Assembly (NCBI RefSeq): GCF_028656935.1 | Contig: NZ_JAMDGZ010000029.1 | Coordinates: 1 to 64,000, forward strand | Origin: Pseudomonas rubra | GTDB taxonomy: Bacteria; Pseudomonadota; Gammaproteobacteria; Pseudomonadales; Pseudomonadaceae | Length of the DNA: 64,000 bases | Direction of reading: 5' to 3' | Shown here: positions 1 through 8,234 of the stretch, piece after piece | How the letters are laid out: each line of letters begins with the position of its first letter | Numbering within the stretch: the first letter of the stretch is position 1 | Translations under genes and position numbers: made by a program | The notes under the pieces: model-generated | What the model was told of the DNA's origin: nothing | What the model saw: only the letters and a program-made list of their open reading frames with translations | Database searches by the model: none

Positions 1-51
1 TTGTTCGGAGCATCCCTAGCCATCCAGGGAGCAATCTGATCATAGCAGTAT

Positions 52-68
52 CTCAATTCAGAATTGAG
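52..68. repeat. perfect odd palindrome CTCAATTC-A-GAATTGAG
   Basis: Two 8-base arms surround a single A. The core TCAATTCAGAATTG (53-66) recurs exactly at 889-902, and most of its reverse complement recurs at 950-960. The rest of the first 167 bases shows no gene that can be supported. The site lies past the 3' end of the MvaT-like gene, so it could belong to the control region of a gene beyond the left edge. An operator role is inferred only from symmetry and recurrence. Confidence 0.6.
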
Positions 69-167
69 TTAGCATCGAACTTCACTATCTCGCCGACACT
101 AACCATTCAGAATCTGGGAAATTCAAAATCAGCCGCTAAGTTAATATTTTGAAAAATGCTACTTAAC

Positions 168-566
168 TCAGCTGCGCTCAGGCTTCGCTTGATTGAACCA
201 AGACTCAAAGCTTCGATGTCCAAATTTTTCCCTCCATGCAGCAGCATTTGAGCTGGCAGGTCGCAAACCAGATTCAGGTGCTGTGCTCGCAGCAGCCTGC
301 TTAGCAGGGGTTGGAGCCGGGGATTCGCTTTTCAAATTCCCCACATCACCTAGCTCCTTTCGAATTGCCCGGGGCACATCGGGACGGCCCAGCAAAATCT
401 CCAACAAGCGCTCCCTAGGAACGCCATATTCGTCCAAAAGCTCGTTCAATTTCCTTTCGAATTCCAACTCCCGAACGAGCTCTCCATCCTGAAGCATATG
501 CTCTTTCTGTTTTTCCAGCGTATGCACTAACTCAGTCAGACGAGCGAACTCTTGAAGACAGCCCAT
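168..566 (-). CDS. MvaT/TurB-family (H-NS-like) nucleoid protein, divergent
   Basis: 132 residues. MvaT/TurB proteins of Pseudomonas are xenogeneic silencers that coat AT-rich DNA. What is seen: the N-terminal coiled coil (about 1-60) has the family pattern, including LQEF at 4-7 and ELEFERKLNELLDEYG at 33-48. A Pro/Ala/Ser-rich linker follows (about 80-105). The C-terminal block WREKFGHRSFESW (111-123) matches the family's W-x3-[WYF]-G-x4-E-x-W ending. Oddity: where MvaT has its GGN DNA-contact motif just before this block, this protein reads PASSN, so minor-groove contact may be weak or changed. It could act as a self-standing silencer or as a modulator forming mixed oligomers with host MvaT. 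It is carried on the mobile element, 514 bases downstream of qatC. Family assignment is fairly sure; function is inferred. Confidence 0.7.
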   Translation of the reverse strand: MGCLQEFARLTELVHTLEKQKEHMLQDGELVRELEFERKLNELLDEYGVPRERLLEILLGRPDVPRAIRKELGDVGNLKSESPAPTPAKQAAASTAPESGLRPASSNAAAWREKFGHRSFESWFNQAKPERS

Positions 567-1080
567 ATCAGCCTCTATTCAATTAACAGATGGGTTAACT
601 CTACCGCTATCCCACAAAAAAATGTGAGGTACTCACCATTTTTGTGAGCCGGCCAACATTCCGTCGATGGCGTTAGATTGAAGGGGCGCGGATTATGTTC
701 GAATCCGGAGTTCGCAGCAACAATATAAGGCTAAAACGAACTTTCAATGGAAGCAGAGTCGCCCTGATTAAAAACTTTAACTAAGGATCGTAAAATCGAT
801 GGTGAGGCTGGATTACTGAGTCATCGAAAGGTTGATCAGGAAGGCAAAGTCACCAGACTTTATGGATGACATGGGCTGATCGCGACCGTCAATTCAGAAT
901 TGGCCAGATGAGACCTCATCAAGGCCCCTCGACTCACCGCGTGGCTTCCCAATTCTGAATGCCACAGATCTGCGAAAAGCGCCTGGATCGGCCTCGCTCG
1001 GCCCATGCCTATAACCACACATAGACTATGGCTATGCACTAGACCACGCCGCGTAGCCATTCGACGCACGCATCCCGCGA
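567..1080. other. 514-base gap where qatD would be expected; no gene seen
   Basis: This stretch lies between the qatC stop and the MvaT-like gene. It is AT-rich at its left side and has no open frame resembling a TatD metallo-hydrolase or any recognisable remnant. A 69-codon frame at 860-1069 has no recognisable domain and is judged spurious. The only structure found is the AATTCAGAATT repeat family (see 889-960). The promoter of the MvaT-like gene presumably lies near 567-700. Confidence 0.6.
889..960. repeat. inverted repeat ATTCAGAATTGG / CCAATTCTGAAT
   Basis: Perfect 12-base arms at 892-903 and 949-960 are separated by 45 bases. Each arm contains the near-palindrome AATTCAGAATT seen at 52-68; the left arm shares 14 identical bases with that site (889-902 versus 53-66). 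A shorter form, ATTCAGAAT, occurs at 105-113. The arrangement suggests binding sites for one dimeric regulator, or recombination subsites, flanking the MvaT-like gene. Role unknown. Confidence 0.6.
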
Positions 1081-2349
1081 CTAGATCAGACGATAGTCAC
1101 GATGCAAAACGCCCAGCTCATCAAGCCCTCGCGCAAGCATCTGACTGTACCCTTGGCGATCATGGATGAAGGAGGATGAAAGACTGTGCCCTAGCCACTG
1201 CTCAAACCCATTTTCGGCGACGTTTACCAGCGCCATTCCCACCGACCGCACGTCTTCAAATCGCCCATGCTGTAGGTCATCCTTGCTCAGGTTGTCGTAG
1301 ACGTACCAAGTATCATCATCGAGCGCCGACCAACGCTTAAACGAGGCGCGTCTCACTTGGCACGGCACGCAGCGACCACAGTGCTTGTAACCGAACCGCT
1401 GGAAACGCCCGCAACTCGTGGATGCCACAGCATGCTGCTTGAGCAAATCCTGGTTTTTGCATTCCACCATCATTTCCCCTTTCGTAACCAGGGCGTAGGG
1501 GTTACGAATCTGAACGTTGATGCCTGCAGCATCAAAGATCTGCTGAAGACGCCCAAGGTACTCAGGATGTGCGGTGCGCGTGCTGAGGCTTCCCAATCGA
1601 GACATAGTCAGTGGTGGGTTGATAGCGATGAATCCGTTCTCGCAGATATAAAGCGGTACAGTCTCGCCGAGATGGTAGCGATCAAGCGATGTCGCCACCG
1701 CCAGGCCGAATGCTAAGAATACGATCGAGCGAGCACGCTGAGACGGCTCCTGCTCCCCCGGAGATTTGGCGACATGATTTAAACCGATTCGGCTCAGTCC
1801 AAGGCTCTTGGCGAAGAGATTCTGCTTTTCGCCATCACCTCGGACAATCTGACTCACTGCGTAGGGCTTTACCCCCTGCTCGACCAGATCAATAGCACCA
1901 ATCAAGCTGTCCAGACCACCCGAGAGCAGCACAACGGAGTCTTCGATAGGGTGCAATGCCTTCATCTGTGCCGGCGGCCCATAACCACCAGGATGAAATG
2001 CCAGCGTCCATTGATCCGTTGTAAGGAATCGCAAAGCCGCCTCCAAGGCACGCGCTTGCGTATTCCAAAACACCGGATCCTGCACAGCAATTTCAAGACT
2101 GATCTGGCGAGTCCAGGCATCAGCACTTTTTGCTCTCAAAGCAGTGAAATCCGCAGCTACCACCGAAAGGGCGATGTTCAGGAAGTCCCAGGCTTGAGGG
2201 CTGATTTCCAGATGAGCCCTATCCAACAGTTCCCTGGCATAGCCACCAACGCTGACCTGCCCATCCTCAGCTTTGCCGTAGATCACCACTTGCATGGCGT
2301 CTTCCACACCCGGCACTTTGAAACCAGCGGGGCCGCATACGAATCTCAT
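1081..2349 (-). CDS. qatC: QatC: QueC-like ATP-dependent enzyme of a Qat defence system
   Basis: 422 residues, about twice the length of housekeeping QueC (7-cyano-7-deazaguanine synthase). The PP-loop motif SGGLDS is at 143-148, after an extra N-terminal domain of about 135 residues. The QueC-type zinc site is visible as C313, C324, C327 and C330 (SCGRF...HCGRCVPC). These features mark an N-type ATP pyrophosphatase that adenylates a carboxylate. In the four-gene Qat anti-phage system this is the third gene. QueC-like enzymes of defence systems have been reported to join a deazaguanine to the N-terminal glycine of a partner; whether this one does so is inferred. The start ATG overlaps the qatB stop (ATGA), with a GAGGGG ribosome site. 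No tatD-like qatD follows it. Confidence 0.85.
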   Translation of the reverse strand: MRFVCGPAGFKVPGVEDAMQVVIYGKAEDGQVSVGGYARELLDRAHLEISPQAWDFLNIALSVVAADFTALRAKSADAWTRQISLEIAVQDPVFWNTQARALEAALRFLTTDQWTLAFHPGGYGPPAQMKALHPIEDSVVLLSGGLDSLIGAIDLVEQGVKPYAVSQIVRGDGEKQNLFAKSLGLSRIGLNHVAKSPGEQEPSQRARSIVFLAFGLAVATSLDRYHLGETVPLYICENGFIAINPPLTMSRLGSLSTRTAHPEYLGRLQQIFDAAGINVQIRNPYALVTKGEMMVECKNQDLLKQHAVASTSCGRFQRFGYKHCGRCVPCQVRRASFKRWSALDDDTWYVYDNLSKDDLQHGRFEDVRSVGMALVNVAENGFEQWLGHSLSSSFIHDRQGYSQMLARGLDELGVLHRDYRLI

Positions 2350-3254
2350 TCTACGTACCCCTCGAAAACTTCAAAGGTGTCTTTCAATGCCTGTGCGACC
2401 ACCTGAGAAATTTTCCCTGTGGTCAGGGGCGTTCTGGCGGTTGCGATCTTGCGGAACGACGCGCTCACGCATTCTTTGATGTAATCCTTAATTTCCTTTA
2501 AGCGACGCATGGCCACGGTCGCCGACGGAGCTTTCTCCTGAACAGTTTTTCCCAGATCCAGCTCATACCGGTGAAACACATCCATGGCGGTAAAGCGCTC
2601 GATAGCAAACGCCCGCTGCTCGACCGACAGGTTAAGCAGGTCGGCGTCCGGGTAACGCAGCAGAACGTCAGACAGCGAACCGCGAATCGATGCGCGCTCG
2701 GCTTCCGCATCCTGGGAGCCATCAACAGGGCGCACCGCTTCGACCAGTGCATCCATGACCTCAGAGGCCGAACGGCCCTGCAACAGCGCGCGATCAAGCA
2801 CACCTGGGCCGGCTTGCGGGTTACCTTCAGCAACCGCCTCAAGGGCGCTGCCGAAGACCCCCGCGATCGACGCAGTGCCCCCAAAGCGAGCAGTGGTTGT
2901 TTTGGCACCGCCGTACCCATGCCGGACATATTCCCGCAGACTCTTGCGCAAGCTGTCGCGATTACCACTGCTCGCATAGTCACCAAGCCCCCGCCGCGCG
3001 CCCGCGAATCGTCCAGGAGGCGCTAGCGGCGACGGTGCTTGAGGCGCCTGGCTCGGGTCATCAGCTTGGTCACCGTCCTCAGGCCTGTCTTTGTCTGGCT
3101 CGGGTGGCCCGTCATCATTCGGATCCGGCTCAGGCGGTTCAGGCGGTTTTGGAGGAACAGGCGGCGCAGGCGGCATCGGCGGCAGCGGAGGAGTCCAAGG
3201 GGGAACGAACGGTCGGTTTTTACCAGGCCCGTCATTATTTTGCGAAGTGCCCAT
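2346..3254 (-). CDS. qatB: QatB: proline-rich partner protein of the Qat system
   Basis: 302 residues. It begins Met-Gly-Thr, so methionine removal would expose an N-terminal glycine. It continues with a long Pro-rich stretch (about 17-70, many PPxP units, then acidic) and a predominantly helical remainder (about 95-302) with no recognisable catalytic motif. Assignment rests mainly on position between the KAP ATPase and the QueC-like gene, with 20 bases of overlap with qatA and 4 with qatC, so the three are almost certainly co-translated. The ribosome site AAGGAG lies 6 bases before the ATG. A flexible tail ending in Gly fits a substrate for N-terminal conjugation by QatC; this is inference from related systems. 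Confidence 0.7.
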   Translation of the reverse strand: MGTSQNNDGPGKNRPFVPPWTPPLPPMPPAPPVPPKPPEPPEPDPNDDGPPEPDKDRPEDGDQADDPSQAPQAPSPLAPPGRFAGARRGLGDYASSGNRDSLRKSLREYVRHGYGGAKTTTARFGGTASIAGVFGSALEAVAEGNPQAGPGVLDRALLQGRSASEVMDALVEAVRPVDGSQDAEAERASIRGSLSDVLLRYPDADLLNLSVEQRAFAIERFTAMDVFHRYELDLGKTVQEKAPSATVAMRRLKEIKDYIKECVSASFRKIATARTPLTTGKISQVVAQALKDTFEVFEGYVE

Positions 3255-5106
3255 CGAATCTCCTTATCGCAGCCTTCACAGGCCCGCTCACTTCAGCGGT
3301 CATCCAGAATTCGTACACTGACCTAGCCCATGGCTCGTCGGTCAGTTTAGGCACAATGGCCGCCTGAATTTGTGCAGGCGGGCGATCTTTGAGAAACGCC
3401 GCCAGTCGGAGCCCTTGCTGAGGGTCAAGGCGCCCAACCACGAGTAAGGCCTCCAAGATGTCCGGCACGCCCCACTCTTGCTCAGCACCCGCTTTATCCA
3501 GCAAACGATCCATCACCACGTTGATGTCTACGGGCGCAATGAGAGCCAGCCGATCTTTCAACTGCCCGGCCATGTCAGGGGTAGCGAGCAGTGCAGTGAG
3601 CAGCTCGGCGGCCTCGGAAGACAGCCGGTCTTCGTCCGTGATGATCGGCGCGTGTTCACGACTGACGTAGATGGCTCCCCGCAAATCCTTGTCCGCCAAC
3701 GCCGGTGGCAGAGCCAGCCATTCCTTCACGAAAGGCAGATCCCAGGGCTGCTGGAGCGTCAGGGCTTTGCCTACCTTCACATCCGCTTCCCACTCGCCAA
3801 GCATGGTCGGCTTACCATCCTTGTGGGCAGCCACGGCCTTCATCAACTCTTCATATGCCTTGGGGTTGCCGCTACGCTCAAAGAGCATCAGCTTGACCAG
3901 CACCGCCTCGTCAACACCCACCCCGTGGGCACGAGAAATGCTCATCCGGATGGACAAGGCGTTCAGGAAACGCTTGATGAGTCGCGGGTTTCCCTGGATA
4001 CCTGAGGCGGATGTCATGACTGCAGCCAGGCGCTCGGCGGTGTCGAACTTGCCGATGAGATCTGTGGGGTAGCTATCGTACAAACTCTGCATGAACGCGC
4101 GATCCACTCGGTTGCCCTGCCATGTCGACCGAAGCTGCCCGCGTACCTTGATCCGGATGTCTTCGATCACATCTTTCTCCAGCTTACTGTTCTCCAGGAA
4201 CAGCATCATCATGTACGCCCTGACTTCCTGGGTACCCAGCGGAGGCACACGAATCGGCACCTGGATCAGTTTGTCGAAGTAGCTGGTCACCAAGACATCG
4301 TCAGGCACGCCGCTAAAGTGCTTTCGCACCGCGTGCTTGATCATCTCGTTGTCCGCAGCGATCACGAACGCCGTGTTGCGCAGGAACAAGAAGAGCCGAA
4401 TGGCTTCCAGCGTGGAGATGGTGGTCTCGGGCAGGCAGCGATCTAGGTCGTCGATTAAGACGACCAGCGTGACCCCAAGCTCCTCCAGGATGGCCTCGAA
4501 GTTATCCCTGAGTGCCTGGATTTCCTTGGGCGGAGACTTTTTGGCAGGTGCGCTATTCCATAGCTTACCGGCCTCGTCTTTAGCTTTTTCGGCGGTGTCG
4601 TGCAGCGCCTCGATCGCGTCCTGATCGACCTGACCATTTCGAACTCGGTCGATAAGCCCAATGACCTCGCTCAGCAAGCCCGGAGCAGGTACGCCCGTCG
4701 CAAAGGACATTGCTGTGCTGCCAGCAAGCTTCGCTGCCCGAAGCCAGTTTACTCGTGAGAGAAGCTCCGTGGCCTTATCCAGGCCTTTCGCGCGTTTCTT
4801 GGCCTCAGCCTCCAGCCGCGTGGCAATCACATCCATCAGGGCGGCACGGGCGTCATCGTAACCTTGATAGAGCCAGGCGTTGAACTCGACGAACACAAAG
4901 TCCTTCTTTGGCTTCTCCTCGCCTTGGGGAGGATCTTTCAGCGACGCCTGGATCAGCTTGATCATGGACGACTTGCCCGCGCCCCACGCTCCAGATACGC
5001 CGATGGAAATCGGACGGCCATTAGCTTGGTAAACGATCTCGGCAACCGTGTCAGCCACCCCAGAGAAATTGAGGAAGTCTGTTTCCGTCTCGTTATCTAC
5101 CCACAT
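3235..5106 (-). CDS. qatA: QatA: KAP-family P-loop ATPase of the Qat system
   Basis: 623 residues. Walker A is G-A-W-G-A-G-K-S (39-46) and Walker B is VVLIDDLDR (215-223), both typical of KAP NTPases. The long insert between them (about 60-210) has a hydrophobic stretch near 125-152, as in other KAP proteins where this region can be membrane-associated. The C-terminal 350 residues are mostly helical. KAP ATPases are common in phage defence; with QueC-like qatC downstream this is the first gene of a Qat operon. The start ATG has a strong AGGAGG site 6 bases upstream. The 182-base upstream gap holds a possible promoter (5187-5216) and three 15-base repeats. No catalytic residue appears missing. 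Confidence 0.85.
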   Translation of the reverse strand: MWVDNETETDFLNFSGVADTVAEIVYQANGRPISIGVSGAWGAGKSSMIKLIQASLKDPPQGEEKPKKDFVFVEFNAWLYQGYDDARAALMDVIATRLEAEAKKRAKGLDKATELLSRVNWLRAAKLAGSTAMSFATGVPAPGLLSEVIGLIDRVRNGQVDQDAIEALHDTAEKAKDEAGKLWNSAPAKKSPPKEIQALRDNFEAILEELGVTLVVLIDDLDRCLPETTISTLEAIRLFLFLRNTAFVIAADNEMIKHAVRKHFSGVPDDVLVTSYFDKLIQVPIRVPPLGTQEVRAYMMMLFLENSKLEKDVIEDIRIKVRGQLRSTWQGNRVDRAFMQSLYDSYPTDLIGKFDTAERLAAVMTSASGIQGNPRLIKRFLNALSIRMSISRAHGVGVDEAVLVKLMLFERSGNPKAYEELMKAVAAHKDGKPTMLGEWEADVKVGKALTLQQPWDLPFVKEWLALPPALADKDLRGAIYVSREHAPIITDEDRLSSEAAELLTALLATPDMAGQLKDRLALIAPVDINVVMDRLLDKAGAEQEWGVPDILEALLVVGRLDPQQGLRLAAFLKDRPPAQIQAAIVPKLTDEPWARSVYEFWMTAEVSGPVKAAIRRFDGHFAK

Positions 5107-5130
5107 GACAACCCTCCTTGGACGTCTTCA

Positions 5131-5175
5131 GCGTGAAAGCTTTCCGAGTGAAAGTTGTCAGCGTGAAGCAATGGC
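5131..5175 (-). repeat. three 15-base direct repeats in the qatA leader
   Basis: Units start at 5131 (GCGTGAAAG), 5146 (GAGTGAAAG) and 5161 (GCGTGAAGC), exactly 15 bases apart. The ten-base word TCAGCGTGAA occurs at 5128-5137 and 5158-5167. They lie between the proposed -10 box and the qatA start, so they would be transcribed. They could be iterated operator sites or leader RNA elements. Confidence 0.5.
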
Positions 5176-5186
5176 AACAACGCGCC

Positions 5187-5216
5187 ATAGTAGCCTTTGC
5201 GCTGGGCCAGTGGCCA
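5187..5216 (-). promoter_or_regulatory. possible sigma-70 promoter of qatABC
   Basis: Reading the minus strand: TGGCCA (5216-5211), an 18-base spacer, then TACTAT (5192-5187). The -35 match is 4 of 6. It is the only plausible promoter I found in the gap before qatA, but it is weak. Confidence 0.35.
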
Positions 5217-5288
5217 CCACCTAACGAGTGCACTTGGATGAGAAATATTTCGTTACGTGGCGGTTAGTCAGGAAAGGGGCTCGCCATG

Positions 5289-5852
5289 CTAGATCCCCAA
5301 GTCACCAGCAAAGTACATGTCCCGAAGATAGTCAGGTAGCTTCTGACTCAGAGCGAGCCGAAAAGCAGCCCAGGTAAGCTCATGCCAAATCTGGTTTTGG
5401 ATGGCCAAGGTACCCGCAAGCTCGGACACCTCCTCCCCTGCTGCTGCGGGCTCAACAGCGAGGAGCGCCCCCTTAGGCAGAATGTCCCGAAGAAGCTGGA
5501 TAAGGTCGGATGGATAGCGACCATTGCCATCCAGGTCAGCAATTGGAGAAAAGAGGAAGCACGCCCAGTCTTGCCGCTTTTCGATGACCGGCAGGAGCTT
5601 GTTCCGTAGCTCCTCGCGGTTGAAGTTCGAGGCCACCGTCCACCAGATCACCTCTACGTCCTCAAGCTCCAAGCCTTCGGGCGGCGTCTCCAGATAATTC
5701 TCATACTGGTCGCACACCACGATCTCAGGCCTGGGGATCGGTTGTCCGGGCTGCCAGGCACTGAGCGGTTGAAGGGCTTCAGGGGACGCTTCGTTCTCGC
5801 GATTGTCCTGGGCTTGCTGTACATCATCGGTCTGTACATCGGTGTGGAGCAT
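5289..5852 (-). CDS. hypothetical protein of the element, 187 aa
   Basis: I do not recognise this protein. It is acidic, with a Gln/Asn/Glu-rich N-terminus (about 1-40), then an apparently globular alpha/beta part. A hydrophobic strand (VEVIWWTVAS, about 65-75) is followed by a helix rich in charged residues. There is no signal peptide and no HxH or other metal motif that would make it a TatD nuclease. AAGG stands 7 bases before the ATG. It shares strand with qatABC, from which it is separated by 182 bases, so it may be a separate unit or an accessory gene of the same defence locus. Confidence 0.6.
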   Translation of the reverse strand: MLHTDVQTDDVQQAQDNRENEASPEALQPLSAWQPGQPIPRPEIVVCDQYENYLETPPEGLELEDVEVIWWTVASNFNREELRNKLLPVIEKRQDWACFLFSPIADLDGNGRYPSDLIQLLRDILPKGALLAVEPAAAGEEVSELAGTLAIQNQIWHELTWAAFRLALSQKLPDYLRDMYFAGDLGI

Positions 5853-6079
5853 TGAAAGGCCTTAAATTTGCGAGCAGCGGACGCCAATGGCCGGGCTGGA
5901 TCCCTTGCCTGTTTGGCGACTCACTGAAAGAGCGAGGTGTGGCTGACGGACAGTGGAGCGCGCAGTCGAGAGGATGAAAACCTGACGGGCCAAGACCGGG
6001 CCGGGCTTGGTTCACGACAGCAGGCCCACCGGGGCGCGGCAAAAGTCACTCTCCTCCGCACGCTTTTTGGGCGCTGCGA

Positions 6080-6952
6080 CTATTTATCGTCAATGTATTT
6101 CTTGAAGGCCCGCATCATTTTACTCTCGACCATGCTAGCGACCGTATCGTCGCCAGGCTCGCGATGGGCCAAATAATTGTGGGACACGTCGATAACCTTA
6201 AAAGAGTCCAAATAGTCCGGATCCAGCTTGGTCTCGCCCTCTGGAACAGCGTACTCGACCCTAATGATCACCTTGTTTTCAAGTGAGAGGTTCCAAAAAT
6301 CGTCGAAGCTCCTGGCCCGCGATTCAAACCAGAACCTGATCCAGTTCTTTCTCCATGGCTTCGTTTTTGATTGTGGTCGTGCCTGCGCGTCAGTGGTGGG
6401 GGTGGCAACGCCCTCAGTCGATGCGGCCTGCTGCGGTTGAACGGGGGCCGGCCTGGTTGCCAGCACTGGCTTGAAATCACTGATGAGCATGAGCGCAACG
6501 ATCACCTCGTGCTCCTTCATCGCTCGATAGCCCCACACATTGGCCTTGTCGGCAACCTTCAAGACAGCAATGAAATCATTCACGTCTACATACCCGACGT
6601 ACCGCATAAAGCGGCGCCAGTGCACCTTCCAATTTTTGAAGAAACTCGTCCTCAACTTCTCCGCAAGAGCCGGGTCATGGTCAACCGGGCAAAGGATGGA
6701 GTACTTGTGCTTCCCTGCTGACTTGATCGGACAGAAGGGCTGCGGATTCTTTTTGGTATCAGGAAAATGCGCGAAGGTCTGGCGATCCTGGGGATTACTC
6801 CCACCTCGAATAAATAAGGGCTGATGACAGGCCGGACAGGTAGTAGCGGGCAGATCCAGTTTGGCCTCGCCCCGATGAGAAGGGCCGTACTCTCGTCGAT
6901 ATTCGGGAATGGTCACTGGCCTACGTGTTACGGGGTGTCTCGCTACCTTCAC
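6080..6952 (-). CDS. CoiA-like zinc-finger protein, 290 aa, function unknown
   Basis: The N-terminal third resembles the cysteine/histidine finger at the start of competence protein CoiA and related nuclease-like proteins: C-P-A-C at 39-42, FAHF with H62, and C74, spaced like a four-ligand zinc site. The remainder is basic and aromatic (several W/R pairs around 195-215) with a Pro/Ala/Gln/Thr linker near 165-190; I see no clear nuclease catalytic motif. A GTG start at 6952 is preferred over the TTG at 6958 because AAGGG lies 7 bases before the GTG. It is on the same strand as, and upstream of, the Qat genes, in the mobile element. A role in nucleic-acid handling is an inference from the finger only. 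Confidence 0.6.
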   Translation of the reverse strand: MKVARHPVTRRPVTIPEYRREYGPSHRGEAKLDLPATTCPACHQPLFIRGGSNPQDRQTFAHFPDTKKNPQPFCPIKSAGKHKYSILCPVDHDPALAEKLRTSFFKNWKVHWRRFMRYVGYVDVNDFIAVLKVADKANVWGYRAMKEHEVIVALMLISDFKPVLATRPAPVQPQQAASTEGVATPTTDAQARPQSKTKPWRKNWIRFWFESRARSFDDFWNLSLENKVIIRVEYAVPEGETKLDPDYLDSFKVIDVSHNYLAHREPGDDTVASMVESKMMRAFKKYIDDK

Positions 6953-7081
6953 TCTCAAACCCTTATTCCAGACGCGTTGCTTGGAGTTTCATATAGTGGC
7001 CACATGAAATCAAGCAGCGATGGGTATGGGTAAATTGGGCGTCCGGGGGCCACAGGGCTGCTGTGCGTGCTGGGATGTGTT

Positions 7082-7103
7082 GGGTTGGGTTGGGTTGGGT
7101 GGG
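7082..7103 (+). repeat. G-quadruplex-type tract (GGGTT repeats)
   Basis: Four tandem TGGGT units plus a further GGG give five runs of three G separated by one or two T, a canonical four-stranded G-DNA pattern on the plus strand. It sits between the small membrane protein gene and the CoiA-like gene, about 130 bases upstream of the latter's start, with the G-rich strand as template. Confidence 0.7.
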
Positions 7104-7114
7104 ATTGGATTGAG

Positions 7115-7435
7115 TCAAGACTTTGGGTTGTGACGGGCGTTCAGGCCCTTCTGGTAGTAGTACTGGCACAGGGCCCCACTGCTGACTAATGCTGCAAGCG
7201 TTGTACAGATGGGCATCACCCCCACAAACGCGCCTCTTGTCGGTTCCGAACGAAGCCTCGTCGCATTTGCTTGCGTGCGTTCGGCATCGGTGTCGGTGTC
7301 GGTGTCGGTGTCGGGGCGAGCTTCATAAACACGGAAAAATTCATCTCCACTGGCTGGAGAAACGCCGATCTCGACCAGCCAGCCGCACTCTTCTTTCAAC
7401 AAGCTGTTCAGGGCTTTCAGCTCTGATTTGTTCAT
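7115..7435 (-). CDS. small acidic-repeat membrane protein, hypothetical
   Basis: 106 residues from the ATG at 7435, chosen because GAGGATAGGAAG precedes it; a longer version starting at 7468 is possible. It has a helical N-terminus, an Asp-Thr dipeptide repeat (DTDTDTDTD) encoded by CGGTGT repeats on the plus strand (7288-7314), a basic patch, and one hydrophobic segment (GAFVGVMPICTTLAALVSSG) that could cross the membrane near the C-terminus. No family recognised. The repeat could vary in copy number by slippage. Being next to the element end, it may be a poorly conserved passenger. Confidence 0.45.
   Translation of the reverse strand: MNKSELKALNSLLKEECGWLVEIGVSPASGDEFFRVYEARPDTDTDTDTDAERTQANATRLRSEPTRGAFVGVMPICTTLAALVSSGALCQYYYQKGLNARHNPKS
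7288..7314 (+). repeat. CGGTGT hexanucleotide repeat, 4.5 copies
   Basis: In-frame hexamer repeat inside the small membrane protein gene, encoding Asp-Thr on the minus strand. Perfect copies suggest recent expansion; changes of one unit would keep the frame. Confidence 0.8.
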
Positions 7436-7626
7436 GTTCTTCCTATCCTCGTTCCCCAGCGTGCTCACATGTGACGAATGGATCTAACATTCGGCGGTGG
7501 GGTCTCGCCGTGGGGCGTTAGTGAACAAACTGCTCTTTTGATCAGTATGGCGATGGAGCAAAAGGCGCCACAAGTATTGAAGTCCGGCTGCGCGTGATGG
7601 ATCAGAGTGCGTAGGCGAAGGGAAAC

Positions 7627-8224
<598 letters not shown>

Positions 8225-8234
8225 TTACAGTTGA

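Noticed and set aside
860..1069. 69-codon frame after qatC as a possible qatD remnant
   Set aside because: No HxH or other TatD motif and no domain recognisable; overlaps the inverted repeats.
1081..2349. Housekeeping queC
   Set aside because: Twice the usual length with an extra N-terminal domain, and located in an overlapping operon with a KAP ATPase rather than with queuosine genes.
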